A stretch of DNA of 64,000 nucleotides from positions 1-64,000 of the forward strand of contig NZ_SLZR01000011.1 in NCBI RefSeq assembly GCF_004341165.1. The letters are read 5' to 3'. This DNA is from Reinekea marinisedimentorum. Its GTDB lineage: Bacteria > Pseudomonadota > Gammaproteobacteria > Pseudomonadales > Natronospirillaceae. A program made the position numbers and the translations under genes. The notes beneath the pieces are model-generated. The model made no database searches. It saw nothing but the letters and a program-made list of their open reading frames with translations, and had not been told where the DNA came from. This document shows positions 27,780 through 36,316 of the stretch, one piece after another; position 1 is the first letter of the stretch, and each line of letters begins with the position of its first letter.

Positions 27780-28817
27780 CTAAACACCAGCAGACATGAA
27801 TTCAACATCCTGCGCCAGATCGCCAGACATCAGTTGCTTGGCAATCACATCAATCGGGCAGTCTTTATAGATGATCTGATAAAGCCCTTTGACCAGTGGC
27901 ATGTAGATATTCAGTTCTTCAGACTTTTCATAAACCATGCGCAAGGTATTAATACCCTCGGCGGTTTCTCCGATATTCTTAATGGCCTGCTTCAGGGTTT
28001 GCCCTTCACCGATATAATAGCCAACCCGGTAATTGCGGCTGAGTTTTGAAGAACAGGTGACAATAAGATCACCAACCCCGGCCAAGCCCAGAAAGGTCAT
28101 CGGGTTAGCCCCAAGGCGAACAGCAAAACGCGACATTTCAGCCAACGAGCGGGTAATAATTGCAGCGCGGGTGTTTTCAGCCATACCCAGTGCAACGGCC
28201 AGGCCAGTAATAATGGCGTAGATGTTTTTTAACGCCCCTGCCATTTCAACGCCGTAAATATCCGGGTTGCCATACACACGAAACGAGCTGCAGCTGAGCA
28301 TTTCCTGCACGTCCTGACGCAGATCCTGACTGTAGGAGGCGATCACCGTGGCAGAAATTTGATTGTCAGCAATCTCTTTAGCGAGGTTCGGGCCGGAAAT
28401 AACACCCACCTGATGCCCCGGTGCGACCTCCATCAACAACTGGCTCATCAATTTAAAGCCGTGCGGCTCAATGCCTTTGGTGAGGCTAATCAAACGCGCC
28501 TGCGCTGGCAGAAACGGCGCCATTTCTTCAACAACTGCGCGGAAGGCCTTACTCGGTACCGCAACAAAAATATAGTCCGCCTGACTGACTGAGTCTTTAA
28601 GGCTCAGCGATGGCGTCAGCCCAGCGTGCAGCTTGTAGCCGGGCAAATAGCGGGAATTCTCCCGGTTGTCGATGATATCCTGCGCCTGCTTTTCACTGCG
28701 CATCCAGAGAGTAACCTGGTGATTATTGATGGCGGCAATATTAGCGATAGCTGTCCCAAAGCTACCACCACCCAAAACAGTAACCTTACTTGGCGCAAGG
28801 GAATTGGATGTGTTCAC
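27780..28817 (-). CDS. gpsA: Glycerol-3-phosphate dehydrogenase [NAD(P)+]
   Basis: Makes sn-glycerol-3-phosphate from dihydroxyacetone phosphate for phospholipid synthesis, in the cytoplasm. The 345-residue product has the dinucleotide-binding VLGGGSFGTAIANIAA, then VAVPSKAFR, SLTKGIE, GPNLAKEIA and the catalytic region VEMAGALKNIYAIITGLAVALGMAENTRAAI. It sits nine bases after the STAS gene in a five-gene operon. Confidence 0.96.
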   Translation of the reverse strand: MNTSNSLAPSKVTVLGGGSFGTAIANIAAINNHQVTLWMRSEKQAQDIIDNRENSRYLPGYKLHAGLTPSLSLKDSVSQADYIFVAVPSKAFRAVVEEMAPFLPAQARLISLTKGIEPHGFKLMSQLLMEVAPGHQVGVISGPNLAKEIADNQISATVIASYSQDLRQDVQEMLSCSSFRVYGNPDIYGVEMAGALKNIYAIITGLAVALGMAENTRAAIITRSLAEMSRFAVRLGANPMTFLGLAGVGDLIVTCSSKLSRNYRVGYYIGEGQTLKQAIKNIGETAEGINTLRMVYEKSEELNIYMPLVKGLYQIIYKDCPIDVIAKQLMSGDLAQDVEFMSAGV

Positions 28818-28826
28818 GAAGAATCC

Positions 28827-29321
28827 TTAGCTGATTTGATTTTCAATGCACTCAACGAGATCCAGAAAGGTCTTCCTGTTGGTCTCATTCAGTGACATCA
28901 GAATTTTATGTGCTTCCAGAACCCTATCCCGGGCTGCGTTTTCATCGGGCTCACCGGCGTTCTGCTCTTCAAGATCGGCAGCTTCAACCAGATCGGACTG
29001 GTCCACAATAGTGAACACCAGGTCACGAAAACCCATTGATTCTATAACCCGGGTGATATCAGGTTTGGAGGAAATTAATAACGGAGTTTGCCCCATCTTT
29101 GGCGTGGACAAACGGGAAATTTTGGCAAGCATGCCCAGACTGGTGCTGTCGATACCCTCTGCTTCGGTCACATCAACAATCACAGAGTTGAACCTTGCAT
29201 CGTCGACCATCGAATCCAGACAGGAGTCGATCGTCGTACAGAGCGTCATACGAACATCACCAGTCAGCTTAATGACGTAATTTCCCTGATGGTTTGCCAT
29301 CAGGACTCGGCCATTGCTCAT
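28827..29321 (-). CDS. STAS-domain anti-sigma factor antagonist (HsbA-like)
   Basis: A 164-residue protein. The N-terminal STAS domain (about 10-108) carries the typical phosphorylation-site motif DSTSLGMLAKIS. A C-terminal helical tail (about 120-164) follows. It starts 16 bases after a receiver-PP2C phosphatase gene. In Pseudomonas, HsbR (receiver-PP2C-kinase) controls HsbA (STAS), and HsbA binds FlgM to release FliA. The size and gene pairing fit that system, so a link to flagellar gene control is a reasonable inference. Confidence 0.82.
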   Translation of the reverse strand: MSNGRVLMANHQGNYVIKLTGDVRMTLCTTIDSCLDSMVDDARFNSVIVDVTEAEGIDSTSLGMLAKISRLSTPKMGQTPLLISSKPDITRVIESMGFRDLVFTIVDQSDLVEAADLEEQNAGEPDENAARDRVLEAHKILMSLNETNRKTFLDLVECIENQIS

Positions 29322-29337
29322 AAACCTCTACACCTTT

Positions 29338-30519
29338 TTAAGATTTCTCAACCGTTAATACGGTAATATCGTCTGGCGCGTTCATTGTTTGACCATTTTC
29401 ACGCAACTTAGCGAGATAATCATACATAGTATGGGTAGGTTGAGCACCTAACTCAAGCAACCTGTCTTCCTTTTCTGCAAGAGTTTCATCTTCCATCAAC
29501 TCGAAAATACCATCAGACAGTAAGGTGAGTGATTTGAAGCCTTTCATATCGAGCTTTCTGGTCTCGTAAGAGGCATCTTCAAACAGGCCAACGGCCAGTG
29601 CTTCCGGTTCAATCGTCTCACAGCCACCCTCCCGACTGATGATCGGAGACGGGAAGTGAGCCGCCATTGAATAGGTCATACGATCTTCAACGGTGTTCAA
29701 AATTCCATAAAACAGCGTAGCGTGCTTATTGGTTTGGGTTTTCAGTAGCTCCAGATTAATCTGCCTGAGCAGCGGCCCGGGGCTGGAAATCAAATCTGAA
29801 GTACCATTTTCATATTCGGCCCGGTAGCGGCTGATCTGCGTTTTAATCAACAGGGTAATCAGTGCTGAGCTGGCTCCATGCCCGGATACATCGGCGATAT
29901 AAAACACGATGGTGCTGGGGTCGAGTTCGAAGTAGTCCACCAGGTCACCACTCAGATAGGTCGATGGCTCCATATCGTGGCGAACTTCATATTTACCCTG
30001 TGTCAGGGTATAGCGTGGCAGCAGCTGTTGCTGTACGGCGCGCCCGGCCTGTAAATCAAGCTTGAGCCGATCGACGTGATCCTGAAGTTCCTGATTCCGT
30101 TTTTCCAGTTCTGCCCGGTACCTGAGGTTGTCTTTAACAAGCAGTGAACGTTCCAGCGCCCGTTCAACAGAATGCTCCAGCACCTGCAGGTCGACCACCG
30201 GCTTCATCAGGTAATCGGCGGCTCCCAGCCTTAATGCCTCTACTACGTCAGTCATGACCCCTGCCCCGGAAACCACGATGACCGGCGTCTCATCAGACTG
30301 ATCCATAATATTACTGAGCAACTGAAGCCCGTCAATTCCCGGCATTCGCAGGTCACAAATTACAAGGTCGGGCTGTTTGGATTCAAAAATAGAAAGCCCT
30401 TCAGAGCCGTTGGAGGCTTCGAGAATCCGATAACCACTGTCCTCAAAATAGGCCACGATGGACTCACGGATTGCCTGTTCATCTTCAACAATAAGGAGGG
30501 TTGAATCGTTTATTGCCAT
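29338..30519 (-). CDS. Response regulator with PP2C phosphatase domain (HsbR/RssB-like)
   Basis: About 393 residues. The receiver domain (about 1-125) has VEDEQ, phospho-acceptor VICDLRMPG and lysine YLMKP. A coiled coil (about 130-165) joins it to a SpoIIE/PP2C Ser/Thr phosphatase (about 165-390, with SGDLVDYFEL, IADVSGHGASSA and LSDGIFE). Pseudomonas HsbR has an extra C-terminal histidine-kinase-like domain; this protein ends after DDITVLTVEKS and lacks it. The ATG at 30519 is taken as the start; a TTG at 30537 is an alternative. It is the first gene of the operon with the STAS gene, gpsA, DUF4389 and sixA. Confidence 0.88.
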   Translation of the reverse strand: MAINDSTLLIVEDEQAIRESIVAYFEDSGYRILEASNGSEGLSIFESKQPDLVICDLRMPGIDGLQLLSNIMDQSDETPVIVVSGAGVMTDVVEALRLGAADYLMKPVVDLQVLEHSVERALERSLLVKDNLRYRAELEKRNQELQDHVDRLKLDLQAGRAVQQQLLPRYTLTQGKYEVRHDMEPSTYLSGDLVDYFELDPSTIVFYIADVSGHGASSALITLLIKTQISRYRAEYENGTSDLISSPGPLLRQINLELLKTQTNKHATLFYGILNTVEDRMTYSMAAHFPSPIISREGGCETIEPEALAVGLFEDASYETRKLDMKGFKSLTLLSDGIFELMEDETLAEKEDRLLELGAQPTHTMYDYLAKLRENGQTMNAPDDITVLTVEKS

Positions 30520-30651
30520 TTTCTGGTCAGATCTCAAGAATAAAGGGCCAACTTAGCTATACTCCGATCAGAACGCAACATTTTGCTTGTACTGATCCTG
30601 ACAGATTTGCGTCATAAAGGGCTTAACACCTAACAACAACAGGAGTGTCTC

Positions 30652-30954
30652 ATGGGCCAGCTCGACCGCGACTTTGAAGAAAAGCGAAACTTCATCCGTA
30701 TGCAAATGAATTCTGTAGCCAAACTCACTATCGATGGCTCTCAAACTATGGACGTCACCTGCCAGGATTTAAGCGCATCAGGGCTTTCTCTGTTATCCAG
30801 CCAACCCATTCAGCTAGAGGCCGAAGTCTCTGTCACTATTCCGTCACCCAACGCCCAGTTTCAGGCAATGCATTCAAGCGGCAGGGTTATCCGTTGCGAC
30901 AAGCAGTCTGAAAGCGAGTACCAGATCGGGATTGAAATCTCAGCAATGAGCTAA
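30652..30954 (+). CDS. PilZ domain protein (c-di-GMP receptor)
   Basis: A 100-residue single-domain PilZ protein. It has the c-di-GMP-binding signature: RNFIRM (RxxxR type, about 12-17) and DLSASGLSL (DxSxxG, about 40-48). A GGAG ribosome site lies six bases before the ATG. It is divergent from the receiver-PP2C gene across 132 bp and ends at a 9-bp-stem hairpin. Single-domain PilZ proteins often act on motility, which fits the neighbourhood. Confidence 0.88.
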   Translation: MGQLDRDFEEKRNFIRMQMNSVAKLTIDGSQTMDVTCQDLSASGLSLLSSQPIQLEAEVSVTIPSPNAQFQAMHSSGRVIRCDKQSESEYQIGIEISAMS

Positions 30955-30973
30955 CCTGCAAGCCGCAGGTTAG
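30951..30973. terminator. Hairpin between PilZ gene and DUF2802 gene
   Basis: A perfect 9-bp stem (CTAACCTGC / GCAGGTTAG) with a 5-base loop overlaps the PilZ stop codon between two convergent genes. No T-run follows, so it is a weak candidate for a bidirectional terminator. Confidence 0.45.
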
Positions 30974-30978
30974 ATGAT

Positions 30979-31428
30979 TCAGGCGGGCTGTTGCTCACTC
31001 ATCCAGCGCGATAAAGACTGCTCAGCCTGTGTTTTGTGCTTTCTGGTTCGTGCCGGATGAGCGGTTGTTTTGGCGTTACCAACCGGCTCAGAAACAGACG
31101 CATCGATTGATTGGTTGTGGATCAGCTCAAAGGCACTGACCTGACTTTTAATGCTCGCTTTCACCGGCTCAGGCGCTGAAGCAGCCGTAGATTTTTTTAG
31201 TCGGGCTTCCAATAGAGAAAAACGACGACCAAGGCCAATCGCGCCCTGATTCACCATCTTAATCTCGCGGCTGGCGTTGCATTGAAAGGTTGTGACCTGC
31301 TGCTGCAGGCCGGCGATACGTTTAAGGCACAGCGCTGTTGCCACTGAAAGAGACAAAAAACCAACAGTTAGAATTATTTCCAGGATGGATAGTTGAACCC
31401 CACCAAGCGCCACCATAACAATCTCCAA
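30979..31428 (-). CDS. DUF2802 membrane protein at the end of the che operon
   Basis: A 149-residue protein with one N-terminal membrane helix (about 14-36) and a helical middle (about 40-80) containing REIKMVNQGAIGLGRRFSLLEARL, the DUF2802 core, then a charged tail. A DUF2802 gene occupies the same place after cheW in Pseudomonas. Its role is unknown. It is the last gene of the FliA-driven cluster, 55 bp after cheW. Confidence 0.82.
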   Translation of the reverse strand: MEIVMVALGGVQLSILEIILTVGFLSLSVATALCLKRIAGLQQQVTTFQCNASREIKMVNQGAIGLGRRFSLLEARLKKSTAASAPEPVKASIKSQVSAFELIHNQSIDASVSEPVGNAKTTAHPARTRKHKTQAEQSLSRWMSEQQPA

Positions 31429-31483
31429 AGTTTTGACACGTTTGGTGGTACTCAGCAGGAATCAGGCCAGAAATGGAATAGCC

Positions 31484-31963
31484 TCAGATATCCGAAAGCT
31501 CTGCCCACTCAGACTCAGTAAGCAGGTTTTTAATTTCAATCAGAATCAGCAGTTCGTCATTTTTATGGCTAACACCCTGAATGTAACGGGCGTTTTCTTC
31601 GTTGCCGACGTTCGGAGCCACTTCAATTTCTGATTGGCGCAGGTAAACCACTTCAGCAACCGCATCGACCAGAATACCAACGACCTGATTTTCCGTTTCA
31701 AGAATAACAATGCGGGTATTGTCGGTAATATCGGAGGTCGGCAGACCGAAACGCTCTCGGGTATCCACTACGGTCACGACGTTACCGCGCAGGTTGATGA
31801 TGCCAATCACATAGGAAGGCGCACCCGGTACCGGCGCGATCTCACTGTAGCGCAACACCTCTCGCACCTGCATGACGTTAATGCCATAGGTTTCGTTTTC
31901 CAGACGGAAAGTCACCCATTGCAGAATCGGGTCATCACCGGTTTTGGCTGTCTGAGCAGTCAT
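31484..31963 (-). CDS. cheW: Chemotaxis coupling protein CheW
   Basis: CheW links chemoreceptors to the CheA kinase. The 159-residue protein is a single CheW domain: QWVTFRLENETYGINVMQVREVLRY, PSYVIGIINLRGNVVTVVDTRERFGL and GILVDAVAEVVYL. It follows parP by 101 bp. Confidence 0.95.
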   Translation of the reverse strand: MTAQTAKTGDDPILQWVTFRLENETYGINVMQVREVLRYSEIAPVPGAPSYVIGIINLRGNVVTVVDTRERFGLPTSDITDNTRIVILETENQVVGILVDAVAEVVYLRQSEIEVAPNVGNEENARYIQGVSHKNDELLILIEIKNLLTESEWAELSDI

Positions 31964-32064
31964 TTATAGTTCTCCACAACTCGAATTTTAATACTATAGT
32001 TCAGGTTCATTTTACCTGCAGGAATAATCCCTTCAGGGCTAAATCGGTGTTCAGGCGCAGCTAT

Positions 32065-32841
<777 letters not shown>

Positions 32842-32872
32842 ATTAACTACTTAAATCTTTTTACTGGTTTAA

Positions 32873-33637
32873 TCAGGCTAACAGTGTTTTCAGTAACATC
32901 CGGTAGGCTCTGGCCGCTCTCGACTCTGCATCGAGCTGGCTGATTGCCTTACCCAGGCGGCTGGCATCGCGCAACTTGGTATCGATCGGAATGGCCGAGT
33001 TCCATATTTTACCTTCATATTGCTCACGCAGTGCTTTTAAACTCTGAATAGACGCCTGTGTCCTGCGATCAAACATAGTCGGGATGACCAGATAATCCAT
33101 CTGCCGCCGTTGCGACCGCATCACCATCTCGATGGTATTAACCATGCGTTCCAAGCCTTTAATGGCCAGGAATTCTGTCTGCACTGGCACCAGCAGTTTC
33201 TGGCAGGCCGCCAGAGAATTAATCAACAAAACGCCCAACAGCGGCGGCGTGTCGATAATGGCGTAATCGAAGTCATCCCACAGGCAGGCCAGAGTTTTAG
33301 AAACCACCAGGCCAAGACCATCCTGCTTACTGACATTACGCTCCAGAGTCGCCAGCGCTGTAGAGGCCGGGATCATGCTCACGCCGTCGATGGGCGTATC
33401 AACCATCACGGCCTTAGCCTGCTGTTCGGTGACCTTGCCCTGATTCATAAACAGATCAAAGCCGGACGGGCTGATCTCATCCGGGTTCATACCAAAATAA
33501 CTGGTCAATGAACCCTGCGGGTCGAGATCAAACAACAACACCCGATGCCCCTGCTCTGCCAGCAACGCGCCAATAGAAACGACAGATGTCGTCTTACCGA
33601 CGCCACCTTTCTGATTTGCTACTGACCATACATGCAT
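32873..33637 (-). CDS. parC: ParC, ParA-family ATPase for polar chemotaxis arrays
   Basis: A MinD/ParA-type ATPase of 254 residues with deviant Walker A (NQKGGVGKTT, about 8-17), switch motif FDLDPQGSLTSYF and Walker B IIDTPPLLGVL. In Vibrio and Pseudomonas, the ParA-like protein encoded within the che operon (ParC) positions chemotaxis arrays at the flagellated pole. The motD-parC-parP-cheW order is the same. It follows motD by 19 bp. Confidence 0.9.
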   Translation of the reverse strand: MHVWSVANQKGGVGKTTSVVSIGALLAEQGHRVLLFDLDPQGSLTSYFGMNPDEISPSGFDLFMNQGKVTEQQAKAVMVDTPIDGVSMIPASTALATLERNVSKQDGLGLVVSKTLACLWDDFDYAIIDTPPLLGVLLINSLAACQKLLVPVQTEFLAIKGLERMVNTIEMVMRSQRRQMDYLVIPTMFDRRTQASIQSLKALREQYEGKIWNSAIPIDTKLRDASRLGKAISQLDAESRAARAYRMLLKTLLA

Positions 33638-33656
33638 ACAACACCTTTCAATCTAT

Positions 33657-34430
33657 TCATTGCCTCGACTCTGCCTCTACGCCAAAGCCGGAAACCACTA
33701 TGGAAATTCTTCCGTTAAAGGTAGCCGAGTCGGCTACCAAGGCCGGCTGATATGGCCCGAATGCCACTACGGAAAGCCGCTGCCCGGGAATGCCCGCTCG
33801 CTGCAGGTAGCGCACTACATTGGCGGAGCGCAGGGTTGATAGCATCCAAGCATCTGCACTTTCCGAACCTTCGGCAGCACTGCTGTAGCCTTCAACCTTT
33901 ACCGGCAGGTTGACTTCACTGAGTAATTTGCCGATTTCATATAAAACTGCCTCTGCCTGATTAGTAATATCGGCCGAGCCGGATAAAAATGTAACGGAAT
34001 CTGAAAGCTGTATTTCTATCCACGACTCACTGCCGCTGACGCTGAACAGCTGCTGTTCGATCAGCTGCTGAAATGACTCGCCGAGTTGCTGCTGAATATC
34101 GATCAGCGAAGATTGCTGATGATACTGAGCGCTGTCGTTTAAATCGACATAGGTCGCCGGCAATGGCTCCGGTTGATACAGCGGGTTGAAGAAATCCGGG
34201 CCTTCCGGTGTGGCCGGCATTTGCAATGGCTCTATCGCGGTTGGCTGGACATCAAAGATTTGCAACAGTGTGTCGCTGACCTGACGGAATTTTTCCTTTT
34301 CCAGCGAGCTGATGGAAAACAGGAAGACGAAAAAAGCAAAGAGCAACGTCAGGAAATCGGCATACGAAATCATCCAGCGATGCTCGTTCGCTGAACGACT
34401 CTGAAAGCGCTGCCGGTGATCGCGGTTCAC
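33657..34430 (-). CDS. motD: Flagellar stator protein MotD (MotB family)
   Basis: MotD pairs with MotC to form a proton-driven stator unit. The 257-residue protein has one membrane helix with the essential aspartate region (RWMISYADFLTLLFAFFVFLFSISS, about 18-42) and a C-terminal OmpA-like peptidoglycan-binding domain (about 125-250, VEGYSSAAEGSESADAWMLSTLRSANVVRYL). It overlaps motC by four bases, so the two are translationally coupled. Confidence 0.93.
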   Translation of the reverse strand: MNRDHRQRFQSRSANEHRWMISYADFLTLLFAFFVFLFSISSLEKEKFRQVSDTLLQIFDVQPTAIEPLQMPATPEGPDFFNPLYQPEPLPATYVDLNDSAQYHQQSSLIDIQQQLGESFQQLIEQQLFSVSGSESWIEIQLSDSVTFLSGSADITNQAEAVLYEIGKLLSEVNLPVKVEGYSSAAEGSESADAWMLSTLRSANVVRYLQRAGIPGQRLSVVAFGPYQPALVADSATFNGRISIVVSGFGVEAESRQ

Positions 34431-35161
34431 AACCGGTACTCCCGAAGCCTGCGCTCCATAACACGCGGGTTTTCACCTTCCACGATGGCCAGAAAACCAT
34501 CCAGAACCATCTCTTCAAACTGGCTGCGCGCCATGGCTTCATTGCGCAAGCGGCCGGAAACCGGCAATAAAAACAGGTTTGCGAAACCGACACCGTAAAT
34601 CGTGGCGACAAAGGCCGTGGCAATACCGGAGCCGATCAACTGAACATCGTCCACCTGTGTCATGACCTGAATCAAGCCCAGCACTGCGCCGATAATACCC
34701 ATCGTAGGCGCATAGCCTCCGAGTGATTCAAACAGGTCTGCCGCTCGCAGCCACTCGTTTTCGCGCGATTCCGTTGTGACAGAAAGGCTTTTGTGAATTT
34801 TGTCTTTCTCTGCACCGTCGACAATCAGCTGCAACCCCAAACGCAGGTAATTATCCGGTTCTTTAGATGATTCAGGGTCCAGGCTGAGCGGCCCGCTGCG
34901 GCGCGCCATCTGACACCAGCGAACCAGCTTACCAATGCAGATATCGGCGCTGTGCGCGGGTTTCCAGAAGATGTTCGGAAACAGCCGCCAGGCAGCCTTC
35001 CAGGTTTTGAAATCGGCCTGGATCATACCGGCGGCCAGTGTGCCACCAATCACGATTAATGCAGCAGGGAAATTTGACAGCGAACCCGGCTGTCCGCCTT
35101 CAAGCAAATGCCCACCAAAAACGGCAAACCAGGCCAGAAGTAAGCCGAAAAATGCGATCAT
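34427..35161 (-). CDS. motC: Flagellar stator protein MotC (MotA family)
   Basis: A four-helix inner-membrane protein of about 244 residues: MIAFFGLLLAWFAVFGGHLLEGG, then ALIVIGGTLAAGMIQ, GGYAPTMGIIGAVLGLIQVM and GIATAFVATIYGVGFANLFLLPV. These are the MotA/ExbB-type features. The ATG at 35161 has AAGGA seven bases upstream and begins with the first membrane helix; the frame is open to 35203. It lies 88 bp after cheB. A separate MotAB pair may exist elsewhere, as in Pseudomonas. Confidence 0.92.
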   Translation of the reverse strand: MIAFFGLLLAWFAVFGGHLLEGGQPGSLSNFPAALIVIGGTLAAGMIQADFKTWKAAWRLFPNIFWKPAHSADICIGKLVRWCQMARRSGPLSLDPESSKEPDNYLRLGLQLIVDGAEKDKIHKSLSVTTESRENEWLRAADLFESLGGYAPTMGIIGAVLGLIQVMTQVDDVQLIGSGIATAFVATIYGVGFANLFLLPVSGRLRNEAMARSQFEEMVLDGFLAIVEGENPRVMERRLREYRL

Positions 35162-35249
35162 TTCAATTCCTTGCTGTTTGTTGCGTCTAAATGAGTGGAG
35201 CAACCACCTGCGAGATAGCGTGCCTGCCCTGCCGGAAAAAGGTTTCCGC

Positions 35250-36287
35250 TCAGGTCACCACATTAATGATCCGGCGGGCAATATCTGGTAGTGGAATCAC
35301 TTCATCTGCCAGGTTTGCTTTTACTACAGCAGAAGGCATGCCATCAATCACGCAGGTACTGCCTTCCTGCGCCCAGATCACATTCTGAGCCTGCTTCAGT
35401 AAACGGGCCCCCTCTCTGCCGTCGGCACCCATACCGGTTAAAACGATCGCCAGAGCACTCTTGTTGTAGTGCTTCACGGCACTGCCGAAGGTGAGATCAA
35501 CGGATGGTTTGTAGTTCAGGCGGGCATCGCCGGCCAGAACTTTAAGCTTGTTTTTTCCGGTGAGCATCATCTGCATTCCACCGGGTGCCAGGTAGGCCAT
35601 ACCCGGCTTGATGATGTCACCGTCTTCCGCTTCCTTTACACCAATGCGGCACTGGCTGTTCAGGCGCTCAGCAAAAGCGCCGGTAAAGGAGCCGGGCATG
35701 TGCTGAATAAGCAAGACCGGCACCGGGAAATTTGCCGGTAACTGGGTCAACACCTTTTGCAGTGCAACCGGGCCACCGGTAGAGGTACCGATCATGACCA
35801 GTTCAAAGCGTTGAGTATACTTGCGGGCTGCGGTGGTACGGGCCACCGGGCTTCGCGGTGCAGCCGGTGCGCCTCTGCGCAACAGCGACGAAGGCCGGGC
35901 AATAGTCTGCAGCTTTTCAACCAAGGCCTGTCTTAAGGCTTCAGTATTGCCGGAGGCTTTTTCGTAACTCTTGGGTAGGAAATCAACCGCACCGGCATCC
36001 AGTGCATCCAGGGTTACCCGGGCACCCTGCAGAGTCAGCGAGGAGAACATTAAAATAGGGGTTGGCTGCCTGCGCATAATTTCACGCACTGCGGTAATGC
36101 CATCCATTAATGGCATTTCGTAGTCCATCGTGATGACATCCGGTTTCAGGCTGACAACCTTATCAATAGCATCACGGCCGTTGGCGGCTTCACCGACAAC
36201 GGTCAGATTAGGACTGGAGTTGATGATGGATTTGATTTGATGGCGAAAAAACGAAGAATCATCAACAATCAAAACCTTAATGGACAT
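35250..36287 (-). CDS. cheB: Chemotaxis response regulator methylesterase CheB
   Basis: CheB removes methyl groups from chemoreceptors when phosphorylated by CheA. The 345-residue protein has a receiver domain (about 1-125: VDDSSF, phospho-site TMDYEMPLMDG, SLT and K of FLPKS) and a methylesterase domain (about 160-340). The catalytic residues are visible: Ser in GTSTGGPVALQ, His in LIQHMPGSF and Asp in GMGADGREG. Located between cheA and motC. Confidence 0.96.
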   Translation of the reverse strand: MSIKVLIVDDSSFFRHQIKSIINSSPNLTVVGEAANGRDAIDKVVSLKPDVITMDYEMPLMDGITAVREIMRRQPTPILMFSSLTLQGARVTLDALDAGAVDFLPKSYEKASGNTEALRQALVEKLQTIARPSSLLRRGAPAAPRSPVARTTAARKYTQRFELVMIGTSTGGPVALQKVLTQLPANFPVPVLLIQHMPGSFTGAFAERLNSQCRIGVKEAEDGDIIKPGMAYLAPGGMQMMLTGKNKLKVLAGDARLNYKPSVDLTFGSAVKHYNKSALAIVLTGMGADGREGARLLKQAQNVIWAQEGSTCVIDGMPSAVVKANLADEVIPLPDIARRIINVVT

Positions 36288-36316
36288 GCAGCAACCTCAA
36301 AACCCTGTATGGATTA

